Shown: one piece after another, positions 1 through 11,489 of the stretch | Layout: the number at the start of each line of letters is the position of its first letter | Numbering within the stretch: the stretch's first letter is position 1 | Origin: Hexactinellida sp. DTS-2022 | Lineage: Eukaryota > Porifera > Hexactinellida | Direction of reading: 5' to 3' | Length of the DNA stretch: 64,000 nt | Assembly (NCBI GenBank): GCA_028753945.1 | Contig: JAPNXP010000015.1 | Location: 1,178,001-1,242,000 of the forward strand | The notes under the pieces: model-generated | What the model was told of the DNA's origin: nothing | Seen by the model: only the letters and a program-made list of their open reading frames with translations | Database searches by the model: none | Made by a program: the position numbers and the translations under genes

Positions 1-271
1 ATAGTGGGCCAGAATATTGTTTTATGACTGAGGGGAAAAGGCCCCCCTAAACAGACAAGAGTCACAAGACAACATTTATATAGCATTAGCATATAAAGTA
101 AAATAAATAAAATAACTATGTCATATGTATATAGGAAAGCTAATGGAAAAACAAGTGATTATCATACTAGTTAACTTGCATTGTTGATTCTCAAACCTCA
201 AAGAAAAACTTGGAAATATTGTTCAACGACGCCTCGGAAAATTGGACAATGTTTCTGGCCATCTTGTGTAA
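1..271. other. Window start, no gene seen
   Basis: AT-rich sequence with no convincing coding signal. The first ~18 bases resemble, in reverse, the edge of the short palindromic insert (the GGGCCACTAT motif) found beside hairpins elsewhere in the window. The 3' continuation of the MULE relic should lie here but has decayed beyond recognition by eye. Confidence 0.4.
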
Positions 272-1300
272 TTATTTGTAATGAAATAAGCAACCACTAC
301 AATCAGCTTCAGGGAATCCAGATGAGAAAGACTTAAATAGAGCTTCTTCAAAGTCTGTAATTATATCTGACACATTGAGTGGGAGTATTGTTTTGATTTT
401 CATAACAATTTTGTCATATAATTCTCTGGACTTGCATGACATGAGAATATGAATTGCTGGCAGGGTATATGATTTATAGTTTAGAAATATATTCAGTAAT
501 TGGTATAATTGCTTTGGAACTACATAAAACGTCGCATCTGCTTGTAGAAGTCTCTGAATCTAATCGTATGGCAGTCAACCACTTTGGACTCATGAAACCA
601 ATTACAAACTCTCTATTGGCTGGTTCATTTATTGAAAATAACGAGTAAATTCTATACTCTTCACAGCAATCGTGTAAAAAGCAATAGCTTCTTCTGCATC
701 TTGTGGAACATTTGGCCTATTCAATCTTCTTTATACATGGAATTCTCCAAATCAATAAAGCTAACAAGTCCACCAAACTCTGAATTGTTTGCTGCCTCGT
801 CAAAATTTCCCTAAGAGTGCCTTGCGAATTTTCAGCCTTTCTTTTGAGATTCGTTTTCAGTTGCAAAACTTCAATTTGCTCATCAGTTACTTGATGCTCA
901 CTATGTTCTTTTGTAACAAAGAATTCACCTGTTTCTAGGTTCAGTGAAATTTTTGCCATTGATTATCTATTAAAACATAAATGTCAGTTTCTAGCCAAAT
1001 TGCAGCGCAAAATAATTCCACATCACCCCCCAATGGTTGGCATTTCCATTTTCTTTTGGGTTATATATTCTCCTACCTTTTGATCAGTTTTGACCACAAT
1101 ATACCTTTCACTCAAGGGAGATATTAGATGCACGACCAGGGCAGCCTTTCCTAAACTCTCCACATTTCATATAACGAGAATTATTTTTGTCTTTGTCTTT
1201 GACATACACATATGAATCACAAACATAAACCGGAGAACCTTTGCGAGAGCCTTCAATAATTTTGTAAGATGACATTAACTTGTAATGTAGGTCGAATCTT
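272..1300 (-). pseudogene. FLYWCH zinc finger / MULE transposase relic
   Basis: Read on the minus strand, about 1300-1120 encodes a FLYWCH-like finger (RKGSP, then SRYMKCGEFRKGCPGRA, with the usual Trp replaced by Met). The HSEH of 960-880 would supply its His pair. Next comes a linker-like stretch near 715 (RPNVPQDAEEA). A clean reading frame at about 559-272 then carries MULE DDE landmarks: DATFYVVPK with the first Asp, YTLPAIHILMS, KSRELYD, IITDFEEALF with the second Asp, and GCLFHYK at the end. Frames change at least twice (near 555 and 640), and ~150 bp between the Cys part and the His pair may be an intron or insertion. No intact protein can be made. Family knowledge: FLYWCH-MULE transposases are common in invertebrate genomes. 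The C-terminal part is missing. Confidence 0.75.
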
Positions 1301-1308
1301 AGAACAAA

Positions 1309-1412
1309 TGTTGCAGTGCATTAGAGAATTCAGTGTGTTCGCGAACACACCATTTTTATTTGGTGTGTTCGCGAACTCACCAAATATTTACGGTGTGTTT
1401 AAGTGCCTCATT
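1309..1412 (+). repeat. Left TIR with palindromic subrepeats
   Basis: Pairs with 4258-4388 in inverse orientation. It contains GTGTGTTCGCGAACACACC, a second copy with one change (GAACTCACC), and a weaker third copy. The NruI-like TCGCGA core lies at the centre of each palindrome. Confidence 0.85.
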
Positions 1413-2112
1413 TTCTAATGCTAGTACATTTTGTGACATATATTTACTGGAAATCTATCATTATTCAACTTGCGCTTCATACTAGAATTTATTATATAAA
1501 CTTCATGAGGAAAGGAACAATAATGTACACCTGCTGACGTCAAGATATTGTGCAAAATTTCTATCCCTGATGTCAAATTAAACACATAATTTCGTTTCTT
1601 ATTTGAATTAGTCACCCTGTATTTAGACTGTGGAGATAACTTCTAATTAAATTGTGGAAAGCTTTTTTTAGTAAACTGTCCAAATAAGATAGCATTTCTC
1701 AGTTTGCCCAGGGATTTTCTATTAAGCGATCCCATTATTCATAGTGAATTTGTTTCAACTCCCCGACAGCATCATATCAATATATATACTTTCTCGCCAC
1801 AAGCTGCTCGTCCGCACTACGTGTGTTCTTGCAACCTGCGGCCCTCGCTTGTTTCAAGCACATTCCTTTTCAAATGTCTGTTGTATTTATATACAGTGGA
1901 ACCTGCTATAGTAATACCGCGCTAATGACTGACTAACCCAACAGTCTGACAAAAAATTGTCGCTATGTAGTAGAGGTAATACACAAGGTGATTTTAATTT
2001 ATAATAAGGAAAATCCTATGTAATTACCTAGAACGGTTAATCTATTATCTAATTATTGGACAGAAATAATAAATTGTTTCTACTGTTAGTTATGAATAAA
2101 CTATAACGTTAA

Positions 2113-4044
2113 TTAAGCCCTGTTGAAACATCTTTGTCCCTTGTGGCACTTAGTATTGCAACTACGAGATGCTTTCTTGCAAGGACATCGATTGGTTTTA
2201 CAAAATTTACATCTGCAGAACGCTCCGCCTACGATACCAAACGATGCATTTCTCATTGCGGTCGTTTTAGAAATTGAGCTAGAAGGGACATTGTCAGGTT
2301 GGATAAAATTGGTAGAACACAACTGGAATTGATTTCGACTATACTCATTGTTCAATATTCCGTCTCGTGTCCCAAATTCCCAATGGTATAGTTGTCATTC
2401 TCTACTTCAGTTACTACTCCAATCAAGTTCCGTTGTCCTAGCGAAGTCATCCTATCTGGTCTTTCAATAGGAATGATTACGTTATCTCCATCGCAAGCTG
2501 GTTGGAATCTCTTTACAGAGGATTGCAGCATGCGGTCATGGAGCTTGTTCTGGTTACGCTTTATTTTCGCTCTGATGTTTTCGGATTCACTAGAGTTCAA
2601 GTTGATATCACATTTTGGACACCAAACTGGAGTTCCGTATCCTTCATTTCCATTTGTCCTACCACAAAACACATGAATCTTACCTCTACAGCCCGGACAT
2701 GAATGCGCCCCACTAGTCAACTCCCCACATCTACGCAATTCAATGTTTGGTGAGACTCTTGTCCAAAGATACGGGTTCCATCAGGGATCGGTTGCGAAAT
2801 ATCATCAAGATATGGATCCAGAAGTGTGGAAAAGACAGGAGAATCTGGAGATGAGGGTGAAGAAATATGAGGCAGAGGTTCATGATAGCTAAAGGGTAAC
2901 TGAAGTTCTGCAGGTTGACTATAAGGAGAGATAGGAGTGGAAAAAGCAGCATTAGAGTCATTATCCTGCGCAGCTGTTTCCTTAATGCTATTTATGATGC
3001 ACTCCAGATCTTCCTCAGTGTGGATATCATCAGCCACTTCATGAGGTATACCGAACTTCGGAAGTATAAAATACCTGAAGAGGGTTTATGATTGTAGAGG
3101 GCCTCATAAGGTGTAAGTCCGATGGTAGAGTGATGAGTTGTATGTTTTTGGTATTGAACCCTTTTTAAGTATTTGACCCAGCACAGATCAGTGGCATTCT
3201 CCCTCATTATGAATTCAAGGGCATTTTTTATTTCTCTGTTCGCTCGCTCTACAGACCCCTGGCTTTCAGGATGGCGTGGTTTGCCATGAATAATTTTTGT
3301 TGAGGTCTATTTCTCATTGATCAAAGAGAAAAGTGTTGAGTTACAAAATTCACCACCGTTATCGGATTGAAGTATTTGAGGTGGACCTAGTTCACAGAAA
3401 ATGTTGTCTATAACTTCAGCGACTTCAACAGCAGACTTGTGCTTGAGTGGCCGCAACAAAATATATTTCGTAAAATGGTCCTTGTATACCAATAGCCACT
3501 TGAAAGGTACACCGGATTCGGACTTATTATGTTCTTCAGACATGTCCCTGAAATCTATCAAATCGACTTGACCGCGGGATAGAAACCTTGTTGATGAAAT
3601 TGGTTTAACAACTAGGGACTTAACAGACTTTTTGGCCTTGCGGAGATAGCATTCTTCAGATCCTTGCAAAAAGATGTTGCAAGCCTTTTCTGTTATTCCG
3701 TGGTACAATCCAGAAATGCACTTGTACAAACCCAATTTCTTAACATGATTATGTTCAATATGAGTACGGAGCAATACATCATAAATATCTTCAATAGCTA
3801 GTACACGCTTATCAGATGAATCGTCATCTTCTCTCCTTCGCAAATTGAGAAACTTAACAGAATCGTATGTAAGCACCTTGTATCTCAAGTGTAATCTCTG
3901 CCATCTAAGTTTTGCAGGCTTATTTGTAGGTACTGGGCCAGACATGAAGACAATTTTTTCATCAATGGCTGCACTAGTGTATAATGCAGATCGATTTGTG
4001 GACTGTAAAGTTACGAGTTTTTGAATAAATGACAATTTGGCCAT
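2113..4044 (-). pseudogene. KRBA2-like integrase transposase, broken
   Basis: The gene starts at 4044 with MAKLSFIQK. The first 245 residues hold an H2C2-like region (HIEHNHVKKLGLYKC...C) and the DDE integrase core: QVDLIDF (first Asp), LLVYKDHFTKY and LQSDNGGEF (second Asp). The catalytic Glu lies in SQGSVERANREIK, just after an in-frame TAG at 3307-3309. Frameshifts follow near 3060, 2735 and 2365. The downstream pieces keep the family's C-terminal parts: a Cys-pair zinc ribbon (CPGC...WCPKC, 2738-2352) and a CXC-like cluster (CRCKFCKTNRCPCKK...CNTKC, 2355-2113). That order matches invertebrate KRAB-A-domain-containing-2-like transposases. One stop plus three frameshifts make it inactive. 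Confidence 0.85.
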
Positions 4045-4257
4045 TCTTACCGAAACAATCGAAGCTCGCTGGAATCATAGTGATTTGTTCCTCCCCAATT
4101 TATACCTTACAGAATTGAATTTCCAGACCTAAGAAAGCTGAGCGCCTGACAGAATGACAAATATTCTTTGAAAAATTAAGATCAAAGTATTTATTTCAAT
4201 TGTTGTTGATACTATAAAAATCCTATAAAAATTATCCTTAGAAACGACCCACAATAA

Positions 4258-4388
4258 TGAGGCACTTAAACACATCGTTTATATATGGTGTGTTCATGAA
4301 CACATCAAATAATTTGAGGAGTACGCAAACACACCAAATAATATCGGTGTGTTCGCGAACACACTGAATTCTCTAATGCACTGCAACA
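4258..4388 (-). repeat. Right TIR with palindromic subrepeats
   Basis: Inverse partner of 1309-1412. The outer ~45 bases are nearly identical. Inner palindromic copies are mutated (TTCATGAACACATC; AGTACGCAAACACACC), so the two ends have drifted independently. Confidence 0.85.
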
Positions 4389-4577
4389 ACAGTGGAAATC
4401 TTTGAACAAAATGAATGGATATTTGAAATCAAGAACATCGATCAAACTGTTTTATCAGCAACTTTTGTTGGAATATCAAGACTGGGCCACTATACTAAAG
4501 TATAGTCGGCACAGTAATAAAGGCAGTGATCTCAATACTGGCCCACTATACTATACTATAGTCGGCACAGTAAATAT

Positions 4578-4694
4578 ATCCAAAATTGCAGCCTGTGCCG
4601 ACGCATGTTCCTTTGGTGGCACTATATTTTGTTGGTTGTTTATTCATAGTGCCTCCAAAGGAACATGCTGTCGGCTCAGGCTGCAATTTTGGAT
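4578..4694 (+). repeat. Hairpin of the array family, flanked by palindrome inserts
   Basis: Arms of about 50 bases run from TCCAAAATTGCAGCCTGTG to its inverse, around a ~25-base T/G-rich loop. The loop is in forward orientation, opposite to the neighbouring units. Copies of the ACTATACTATAGTATAGT-type palindrome lie on both sides (about 4495-4571 and 4700-4735). Confidence 0.85.
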
Positions 4695-5588
4695 ATATTT
4701 TTACTGTGCCGACTATACTATAGTATAGTGGCCCAATATTGAAATGAGTGCCTTGGTATATTTTTTATCCGTAGCCTCTCCACAGAACAGAGTTTTATTT
4801 ACCAAGAGCCCAAATTTTCAGGATATGTGTCTCATGGGTTACAGATGTGCACCTGGGGTCACGATTTATGATTACATTTTTATGGACACATTTTTGCACC
4901 TGTTTAATATTAAAACAGGAACAATAAATAGTACTCGAATATTCAATTTATAGGCGTTCGATAGAGAATTAAATTCTACACCTTTTCACAGTGCACGAAT
5001 TTTCAAATTTGCCTTAGTTTGTGCCACTATTGAGTTGCAAATTTCCTTTGTTTAGTACAACTTCAGTTCAATTGAAAGTGTTAAATCTAATTCTATTGTT
5101 TCAACTGGTGATTATTATATTGATTCAACTTATAAATTCCAGCTGGCTTCTATTTGATTGTAGCATTACTATACAATTGATAAAATAAAATAAAATAATA
5201 TAAGGAATTTGTTGACTCAACTCAACCAACCGTGGATAACATTGCTAAATTAATTAAACATTATATTATACAGTTCAAACCGGTTTTTTCTAACCATTTC
5301 TTTTCAGATAAAAATAGTAAGAAAAAACCGATGAAAAATACAGTATAGTTGGAATTTCTTACAAAATATTGCATTACTAATAGTTAGAATAAACCGATAA
5401 GTTAGAATAACCCGAGTTAGAATAAACCAGTTTCGACAGTAATTTATTATCCATACAAATGCCATTTAAACTCAAGATGGTTTCTGATAGAAACAAACTT
5501 CAAATTAATCTTCCGTTCCTTGTGACTCGGACCAATTAACAAATGGTTCTTGACACCTTGCGGCGTTGATGACTTGGCGAAAAAACAA

Positions 5589-5703
5589 TCCAAAATTGCA
5601 GCCTGTGCCGACAGCATGTTCCTTTGGAGGCACAATCAATAAACAACAAACAAAATATAGTGCCGTCAAAGGAACATGCGTCGCACAGGCTGCAACTTTG
5701 GAT
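5589..5703 (-). repeat. Hairpin of the array family, reverse orientation
   Basis: Same stem as at 4578 but with the loop inverted (AATAAACAACAAACAAAATA). A few stem mismatches have accumulated (GCCGTC; AACTTTGG). Confidence 0.8.
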
Positions 5704-6342
5704 TTAAAATATTATTTTCCTTCGTATCCTCTCTACAGAACAGAGTTTTATTAACTAAGAGCCCAAAATTTCAGGATATTTGTCTCATGGGTTACAGATG
5801 TGCACCTGGGGTCACGATTATTTGTTAAATCTTTTTGAACACTTTTTGCACCTGTTTAATATTAAAACAGGAACAATAAATAGTACCCGAATATTCAATT
5901 TATATGCATTCGTTAGAGAATTAAATTCACACCTTTTCACAGTGCACGAATTTTCAAATTGGGCTTAGATTGTGCCACAATTGAGTTGCAAATTTCCTTT
6001 GTTTACTCACACTTCAATTTCAGTAAAGTGTTAAATCTAATTCTATTGCTTCAACTTGTAATAATTATATTGATTTAACTTGTTAAATCTTACTTTACTG
6101 TTTCAACTTGCGAGGTTGCGATAAATATATTGATTCAACTTATAAATTCCAGCTGGCTTCTATTTAATTGTAGTATTACTATACAATGTATTAAATAAAA
6201 TAATATAATATAAGGAATTTATTGACTTTACTCAACTCACCGTGGATAACATTGCTAAAATAAATAAGTAATAATATAATTTATTATCTATAAATAATGA
6301 ATGAATGGCAATAAGCTCAAGATGTTTATGATATAAACAAAC

Positions 6343-6553
6343 CAGGGTTTCATCTATACCCCCCCTCAGGGGGGGGGTTAGCCCCCCCCTGAAATTATTT
6401 TTTGAGAAAAAAGACCCCCCTGAGATTTTTTCTGACCCCCCTCTCAGGGGGGGTTTAATTAACTATAGCGAAATGTAAATTACCCCCCCCCCCCCTGACT
6501 TCAATTGGACTTCGTTAATCCCCCCCTGAGGTGAAAGTCTAGATCCATCACTG
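6343..6553. mobile_element. hAT MITE, C/G-tract rich, TSD AAACAAAC
   Basis: A 211 bp insertion flanked by perfect 8-bp duplications AAACAAAC (6335-6342 and 6554-6561). Termini CAGGGTTTCATCTATAC and, inverted, CAGTGATGGATCTAGAC are typical hAT ends. The interior has runs of 7-14 C or G. It splits a repeat unit that reads GATAGAAACAAACTTC in other copies. Confidence 0.9.
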
Positions 6554-6648
6554 AAACAAACTTCAAATTTATCTACCGTTCCTTGTGACTCGGACCAATT
6601 AACAAATGGTTCTTTACACCTTGAGGCGTTGATGACCTGGCGAAAAAA

Positions 6649-6753
6649 ATCCAAAATTGCAGCCTGTTCCTTTGGAGGCACTATCAATAAACCACCACCA
6701 AAATATAGTGCCACCTTTAGGAACATGCGTCGGTACAGGGTGCAATTTTGGAT
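6649..6753 (-). repeat. Hairpin of the array family, partly eroded
   Basis: Reverse orientation. The left arm has lost about 10 bases (GCAGCCTGTTCCTTTGG lacks the GCCGACGCA part), and the right arm reads GGTACAGGGTGC, so the stem is imperfect. Confidence 0.75.
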
Positions 6754-7009
6754 TTATGTTATGTGCGTATTGATTAATATATGTGTTTACATTCCTTTCA
6801 CCGCGTACACCACTTTGACTTTGATTATTTAGAGTATAATCTAAGTTATTTTATATGTATTCTTTAATAAATAAGAGATTCACAAAAACATTGTAGGCAA
6901 CAAATATTTATGTAGATATTTAGGTATATTTAACTATGTTATTATTTGAGGCCGATCCAAACTCCAAGAGAATAGAAATTGAGTATAATAAAATTATAAG
7001 TAAAAGTTC

Positions 7010-7155
7010 ATACTTAAGTTCAAACTTAACTAAGTTTGAACTTAAGTTTGAACTTAACTCTTAGTGAATACGACTTAAGTTCGAACTTAACTAAGTTTGA
7101 ACTTAAGACTCAAGTTCGAACTTAAGACTTAACTTCTTAGTGAATACGGCCCCAG
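7010..7155. repeat. Harbinger-type subterminal repeat block
   Basis: Clustered, mutually inverted copies of AAGTTTGAACTTAA and AAGTTCGAACTTAA, ending in TTAGTGAATACGGCCC. That end resembles the TIR of the Harbinger element at 11479-14808 (GGCCCGTATTCACTAAG). No opposite end was found, so it is probably a truncated non-autonomous copy. Confidence 0.55.
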
Positions 7156-7201
7156 AGCAAACGGGTAAGAGAGGGATATTACTAGAGAAGGTATACCAGA
7201 T

Positions 7202-7347
7202 CAGGGGCGTCGCACGGATCTGAAAAGTCTCCGGCCCAACAGTTAAAGTGGTCCGGCCAAAGCCGGATCCCTCCTATATAATATAGTACAAGAAAATAAA
7301 AAGTGGTCCGGCCAAAGCCGGACCTGCCGAACCGCGTGCTACGCCTG
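7202..7347. mobile_element. Small hAT-like MITE
   Basis: Ends CAGGGGCGTCGCACG and, inverted, CAGGCGTAGCACGC. Inside are two copies of GTGGTCCGGCCAAAGCCGGA, itself partly palindromic. I could not read a clear 8-bp duplication. It directly abuts the hAT transposase tail at 7350. Confidence 0.65.
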
Positions 7348-7349
7348 TG

Positions 7350-7520
7350 CAGATGTTACTAACAGTACCACCTACTTCCGTTGAATCGGAGAGAATCTTC
7401 TCATCCTGTGCGTATCTCTGCAATAGGTTCAGGAGTAGTCTGAGTGACCAAAGTTTAAATACTCTATGTTTCATCAGGAATAATAATAAAATAATTGTTT
7501 GTTTCCATATATATCAGTAA
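7350..7520 (+). pseudogene. hAT transposase C-terminal dimerisation fragment
   Basis: A 56-codon open frame encodes LLTVPPTSVESERIFS followed by SSLSDQSLNTLCFIRN. This is the conserved hAT-family C-terminal dimerisation motif (PxTSxxSER.FS...R..L....L..L.FL). Nothing upstream of the MITE is recognisable as hAT, so this is an isolated tail. It ends at a normal TAA. Confidence 0.8.
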
Positions 7521-7861
7521 TTTGTTAGCCAATTCTTCATTATTTATCTATTTCTACAATGATTCTCACATTTAGTTTTACTTAGATACCAATAATTAAT
7601 CATAAATTGAAAGTGGTTTGTCAGAGTTAGTCAGAATCTAACCGTTTAGAATACCCATTTAAATCAGTTGTATTCCTTCGTACTATGTAACAATATGTAC
7701 CCGTATATACATTCCCTATTACAAAAATGTTCAAAATTTAATTCCGGGATCCCGGGATTGGAAAAAGTATCAATCCCGGAATCCCGGGATCCCGAAATTA
7801 GTTAAAATGTCAATCCCGAAATCCCGAGATTAAAAATTATGACCGGGATTGTAAGCCCTAG
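7521..7861. other. Non-coding, with GGGATCCCGGGAT-type repeats
   Basis: The first 200 bases show nothing. About 7740-7860 holds four or five direct and inverted copies of a GGGATCCCGGGATT-like motif and ends in GATTGTAAGCCCTAG, which resembles a hAT terminus (inverted AGGGCTTACAATC). It borders the truncated 5' end of the VLIG-like pseudogene. Confidence 0.5.
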
Positions 7862-10800
7862 ATAGGACGATGGTCCTGTTCTGTCTAGCTGTATCTCAAG
7901 TTATGATTATCAATGTAAAAGGAGATTTAGGTGAAGAAATGCAAAACTTGCTACAGATATGCGCATTTTCCCTACAAAAACTGAAGGTCAGCAAAGTTGT
8001 TGCTCCGAAAATGTTCTTTGTCCTCAATCAACAAGCAGATCCAGATCCTAGTAAACACTTAAGATCGATGAATAATCTATTGGAAAAACTCAACGAGGAA
8101 TCTGATTTAATGGAAGTGGAAGGGTGTAAAATATCAGATTTAATCCAAGTTTTTAGAGAAAATTTATTCATACTACCTGCAGCCTTTAATTCTGCACAGT
8201 TGAATAAGCAAGGCGGAAAACTATTTGATTCAAACATAATCAAGTTATTTCCAACTACGTATTAACTTCGCAAATAAATGTGCAGAATTGCGACAGTCAA
8301 TTATGCAACAGTTGAATTTTATCTCTCTTGAAGAATTTGGGACGTTCAAAACAATGAGCGAATGGTTGGAAATGTCTGGCGTAATCTGGGATACAATAAT
8401 TAAATACCAAGACATTGTGAAATAAAAAACGTTGATGAAATGATGATGTAATAATAAACTTGAACAAATAGTAAATAGCTTAATGTCGAAGCACATTCTC
8501 TGTAATCAGGGAGAATTTGACATCGTATCAGAAAATTTGATTTCAGACATCAAGAGTATTAATGACTTTCAGCATCCTCTTATCTTACTAGAAGAAAATA
8601 TGCTAAAGTTCGAACAGGTCTTCAATAAATATCTGGAACAATGTTTGATAGAATTTACGAAAGAATGTAATAACGAAAGACTCCTGAAGAATACGGCACA
8701 TGTTTGTGATGAATGCTTTCGAATATAATAAGATTGATTTTCATAGAAAAGAAAAGATATCGAGATAAACTAAAGTACCAAATTACTGCAGTTATTATTG
8801 AAATAAAAATGGCTAATAACATGGAAAAATTTCAGAATGCAATCACGGATACAATTGATAAATATTTAGATTTGAATGTGGAAGAACAAAAGAATCATTT
8901 GAAAAAATCTGGATAGATTGTTTTGGAAATGATGAAAAAGAAGAAGCGGAAATAAAACGTTCGGAGGATTTTGATAATATGTATTCAATATTCAGGATGG
9001 AATCAAAAACGATGGAAAATAGCCAAACTCTATTTCAATATTTTGCCGATTTTCAATTCAAATTTGACACAATCATAGTAAATCTTCGTTCAAACATACA
9101 AACAAAATTTGAAACCTGTTCAGTATCATTCTCGTCAACAGAATATTTTCTATATCCATCAAAGGAGAATAATATACCAATAAAAGAAATGACACCAGTT
9201 ACAGGAAAAATAAAATTTGAATATTTGGGAAAGGACACGCTATTTCAAATAGATACTTCTAATACATTTTTAGTTGAACCAATAATTAGTGAATGGATTC
9301 CTGAATGTTGTAATTCACTTGTAAACTATTGTTCTGGTTATTATAACCTTCCAGACATAACATGGAGGATGGAAGAAAGAAAACAAGTACAGTTATTAGC
9401 TTCCCTATTAAGGGATCCAAACAATATTGAAACAAGCACATAGTCAAAGTTATTAAAAAATATAACTTGCAACGTTGAAGAATTGATATCGAAATATCCT
9501 TCTATTACACAGGAACTGTCAAAGAACTGATGAATTACTTGTGTTTTACATTCAAACATGTAAATTATGAAATTAATTATATCCAAGCCAAGCTAACAAT
9601 TGCAGCGGATACTACTATAAAAACTTCAGTATTCGTCCATGCATTTAAATCATAATGTGAAACGAAAGCTATCAGTAAATTTGAGTCCATACAGAAAAAC
9701 GATGAAAAGAAATAACAGAAACTAGACTATTTTCTCTGCAAAGTTGAAAGTCGTAAAATGGCAAGAGGAAATTGGGATCGTAAAGAAATGAGGAAGAACG
9801 ACCGAAAAACATCAAACCAATTCGCTCTAGATTTCCTAGAGAGCATCAAGCGAGGAGTGACAACAGATCAACAATCTAACATTGAAAATACATTTAAAGA
9901 CCAAAAAGACTCCTTTTCACATAGTATGAACATTTTCCTCTTAGTAATTGAGATGATACGAGAAGAGCTTGAGTGTGAGCCTGCTGAAGAAATACTCGAC
10001 CCTAACGCATTCGTAATCCAATACATCTGCAATATAAATGAAATAATTAAAAACATTTTTCTTAAAAAATGGAACAAATTTATTGAAGAATTGTATCTAG
10101 CAACCGTTAAAACTATGAGAGAGAAATTCATGAATCAAGTTGTACAACTTGTCGAAGTTCTAAAAGCGTTTTTACAGATACTCGAAAAGAGGCGAATAAA
10201 ACATGGACTATTTGAAGAACTAGCATTTGATTCCGATAGTATTTTTGTAGTAGATGAAGAAGAAATTCAAAGAGACGAAATAACACAAGTGGGAAAAAGA
10301 GAAAGTCCATTAAAAGCAATCGTGAAGTATCTGAGTATGTATCTAGATCCAAAAGTGAGTGCGACAGAGTTTAGAATGTTTTTTAACAGAAGTTTCATTA
10401 TTGATGGTATTAGCATTAAAATACAAGCTGATAGCGTGTTATGTTCCAACAAACCAATGGATCCAACCCTTTTACTTCATGGAATTATATTCAAAAAGTT
10501 GACAAACATAAAAATGTTCAATTCAGAACACATTTTTAATATTAATGAGTATATCACAGAGTTTATCACGGCGACGCTTAGCTATGAATTTGAATTGAAA
10601 CGAGTTGAATTTAACAAAATGATAAAACACTAAAGAGAACAGTTTGAATCGTCTATAATTAACTGCCCTTCCAAATGTCCGAGTTGTGGAAAATTTTGCG
10701 AGAGAGAAATGCACCCAAACAGTGGGAAATGTGAGTTAAAGACAGGTCACCAGATTTGTTCGATGGGTGGGAAGGTTTGGAAGGATGACGAAGATAGAAC

Positions 10801-11192
10801 TGCTATTTTATTAACGTGTGATGTTTTTTATGACAATACTGTAGTAAATATACTTGGTCAAAAATGCATTGGCGTAAGTTCAAAGAGAAAACATCCAAGG
10901 AATGGCATTGGACCTATTGGGTTCTCCCTTGTGATAATGTATACCGCACTTTAAGAAAAAAGAACCGTGAAAACATGGAAAAATTTGGAACAAATTCGGA
11001 AGAGGAATATTAAGGTATAATATGATATCGCTACTGAGGGAGTTGAAATAAAATACGTACCGTATGTTATTAAGAGAAATGAACTTCACGAAATATCTCG
11101 CTCAACCAAATATCGAATCTGTTTCGTCATTGATGGGACTAGTTCCACGCAGAAAGAAATTAACAGGACCAAAAAATAATATGTAGTAGGAC
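7862..11192 (+). pseudogene. VLIG/GVIN1-like very large GTPase relic, main part
   Basis: Successive open segments in changing frames read as one protein without its N-terminus. 7870-8265 is the end of the GTPase domain (AVSQVMIINVKGDLGEEMQN; FVLNQQADPD at the G4-like position). 8270-8424 has TMSEWLEMSGVIWDTIIKYQ. 8483-8728 and 8713-8916 are helical. 8979-9443 has MYSIFRMESKTMENSQTL. 9758-10633 is a clean 291-residue helical segment. 10634-10990 carries a Cys/His cluster (CPSKCPSCGKFCE...H...C...H...C). 11039-11170 enters a vWA domain (RICFVIDGTSS, MIDAS-like). At least six frameshifts or stops are present. Known for the family: VLIG proteins are giant, often intronless, interferon-inducible GTPases in vertebrates, with homologues in invertebrates. 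The G1/P-loop part is missing. I recall homologues with the same C-terminal layout but could not check. Confidence 0.75.
9758..10633 (+). pseudogene. Longest intact segment of the VLIG-like relic
   Basis: An uninterrupted 291-codon stretch of charged, helix-rich sequence (KRGVTTDQQSNIENTFKD; FLLVIEMIREELE; AYLSMYLDP-like segment near 10325-10345). The initiating Met here is internal to the original protein, and the stop at 10631-10633 is a mutation, because family-like sequence (REQFESSIINCPSKCPSCG) continues in the same frame. Its length suggests fairly recent inactivation. Confidence 0.7.
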
Positions 11193-11354
11193 CAGGCTTG
11201 TCAAAAGGTCAGGTCATGACCTGACCTGACCTGACCTTTGAGTGACCTGAACCTATTTTCTGAATGCCTTGACCTGACCTGACCTGAACCTAATCTTGCA
11301 TGATTTTGACCTGACCTGACCTGACCTGACAATGCGGGACCTTTTGACAAGCCA
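11193..11354. mobile_element. 162 bp MITE rich in GACCTGACCT repeats
   Basis: Flanked by a 9-bp direct repeat TAGTAGGAC (11184-11192, 11355-11363). Ends are (CA)GGCTTGTCAAAAGGTC and its inverse GACCTTTTGACAAGCC. The body is built of TGACCTGACC pentamer repeats in both orientations. It sits inside the vWA coding region of the VLIG-like relic. Probably hAT-like, from the CA/GG ends and duplication of about 8 bp. Confidence 0.85.
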
Positions 11355-11478
11355 TAGTAGGACTTATCTATAGGTATAATTTATTGGCAAAATCTTTAGT
11401 GTTTAAATTTGTAATCTATCGTGATCATTGTGATGAAAAAAATATAATCACACAATACCCTTCTAATGGAAAGTTCAG
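11355..11478 (+). pseudogene. VLIG-like relic, vWA domain middle
   Basis: Continues the vWA domain after the MITE. 11396-11478 reads FKFVIYRDHCDEKNIITQYP and runs to the Harbinger insertion, which interrupts a codon after GKF. The YRDHCD motif corresponds to the second vWA beta-strand region. Confidence 0.7.
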
Positions 11479-11489
11479 GGCCCGTATTC

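Larger units (their letters stand above)
1309..4388 (-). mobile_element. Ginger2/KRBA2-like DNA transposon with long TIRs
   Basis: Inverted repeats of roughly 100-130 bp bound the element: 1309-1412 and about 4258-4388. They begin TGTTGCAGTGCATTAGAG and end near AAGTGCCTCA. Inside each repeat sit copies of a palindrome, GGTGTGTTCGCGAACACACC, some mutated. The only gene is a broken integrase-type transposase on the minus strand. Termini TGT...ACA are integrase-like. No clean target duplication is visible: the flanks read ACAAA and ACAGT. The insertion lies at the 5' edge of the FLYWCH finger relic, so it probably landed in that older transposon. Confidence 0.85.
4450..6850 (-). repeat. Reversed cluster of hairpin-bounded repeat units
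   Basis: Three hairpins (4578, 5589, 6649) separate two units. Apart from the first hairpin, the sequence matches the 53-64 kb array in reverse complement, for example the stretch around 4790-4870 (GGTTACAGATGTGCACC) against 58990-59030. Both units are of the short type, about 1.01 kb and about 0.85 kb once the MITE at 6343 is discounted. No coding potential. Confidence 0.8.

Noticed and set aside
1893..2110. Tc1/pogo MITE starting TACAGTGGAACC at 1893
   Set aside because: Only one end present; no inverse partner was found within the Ginger2 element.
2123..2332. Plus-strand frames over 2123-2702
   Set aside because: Shadows of the minus-strand zinc-ribbon and CXC-like coding region of the KRBA2-like transposase.
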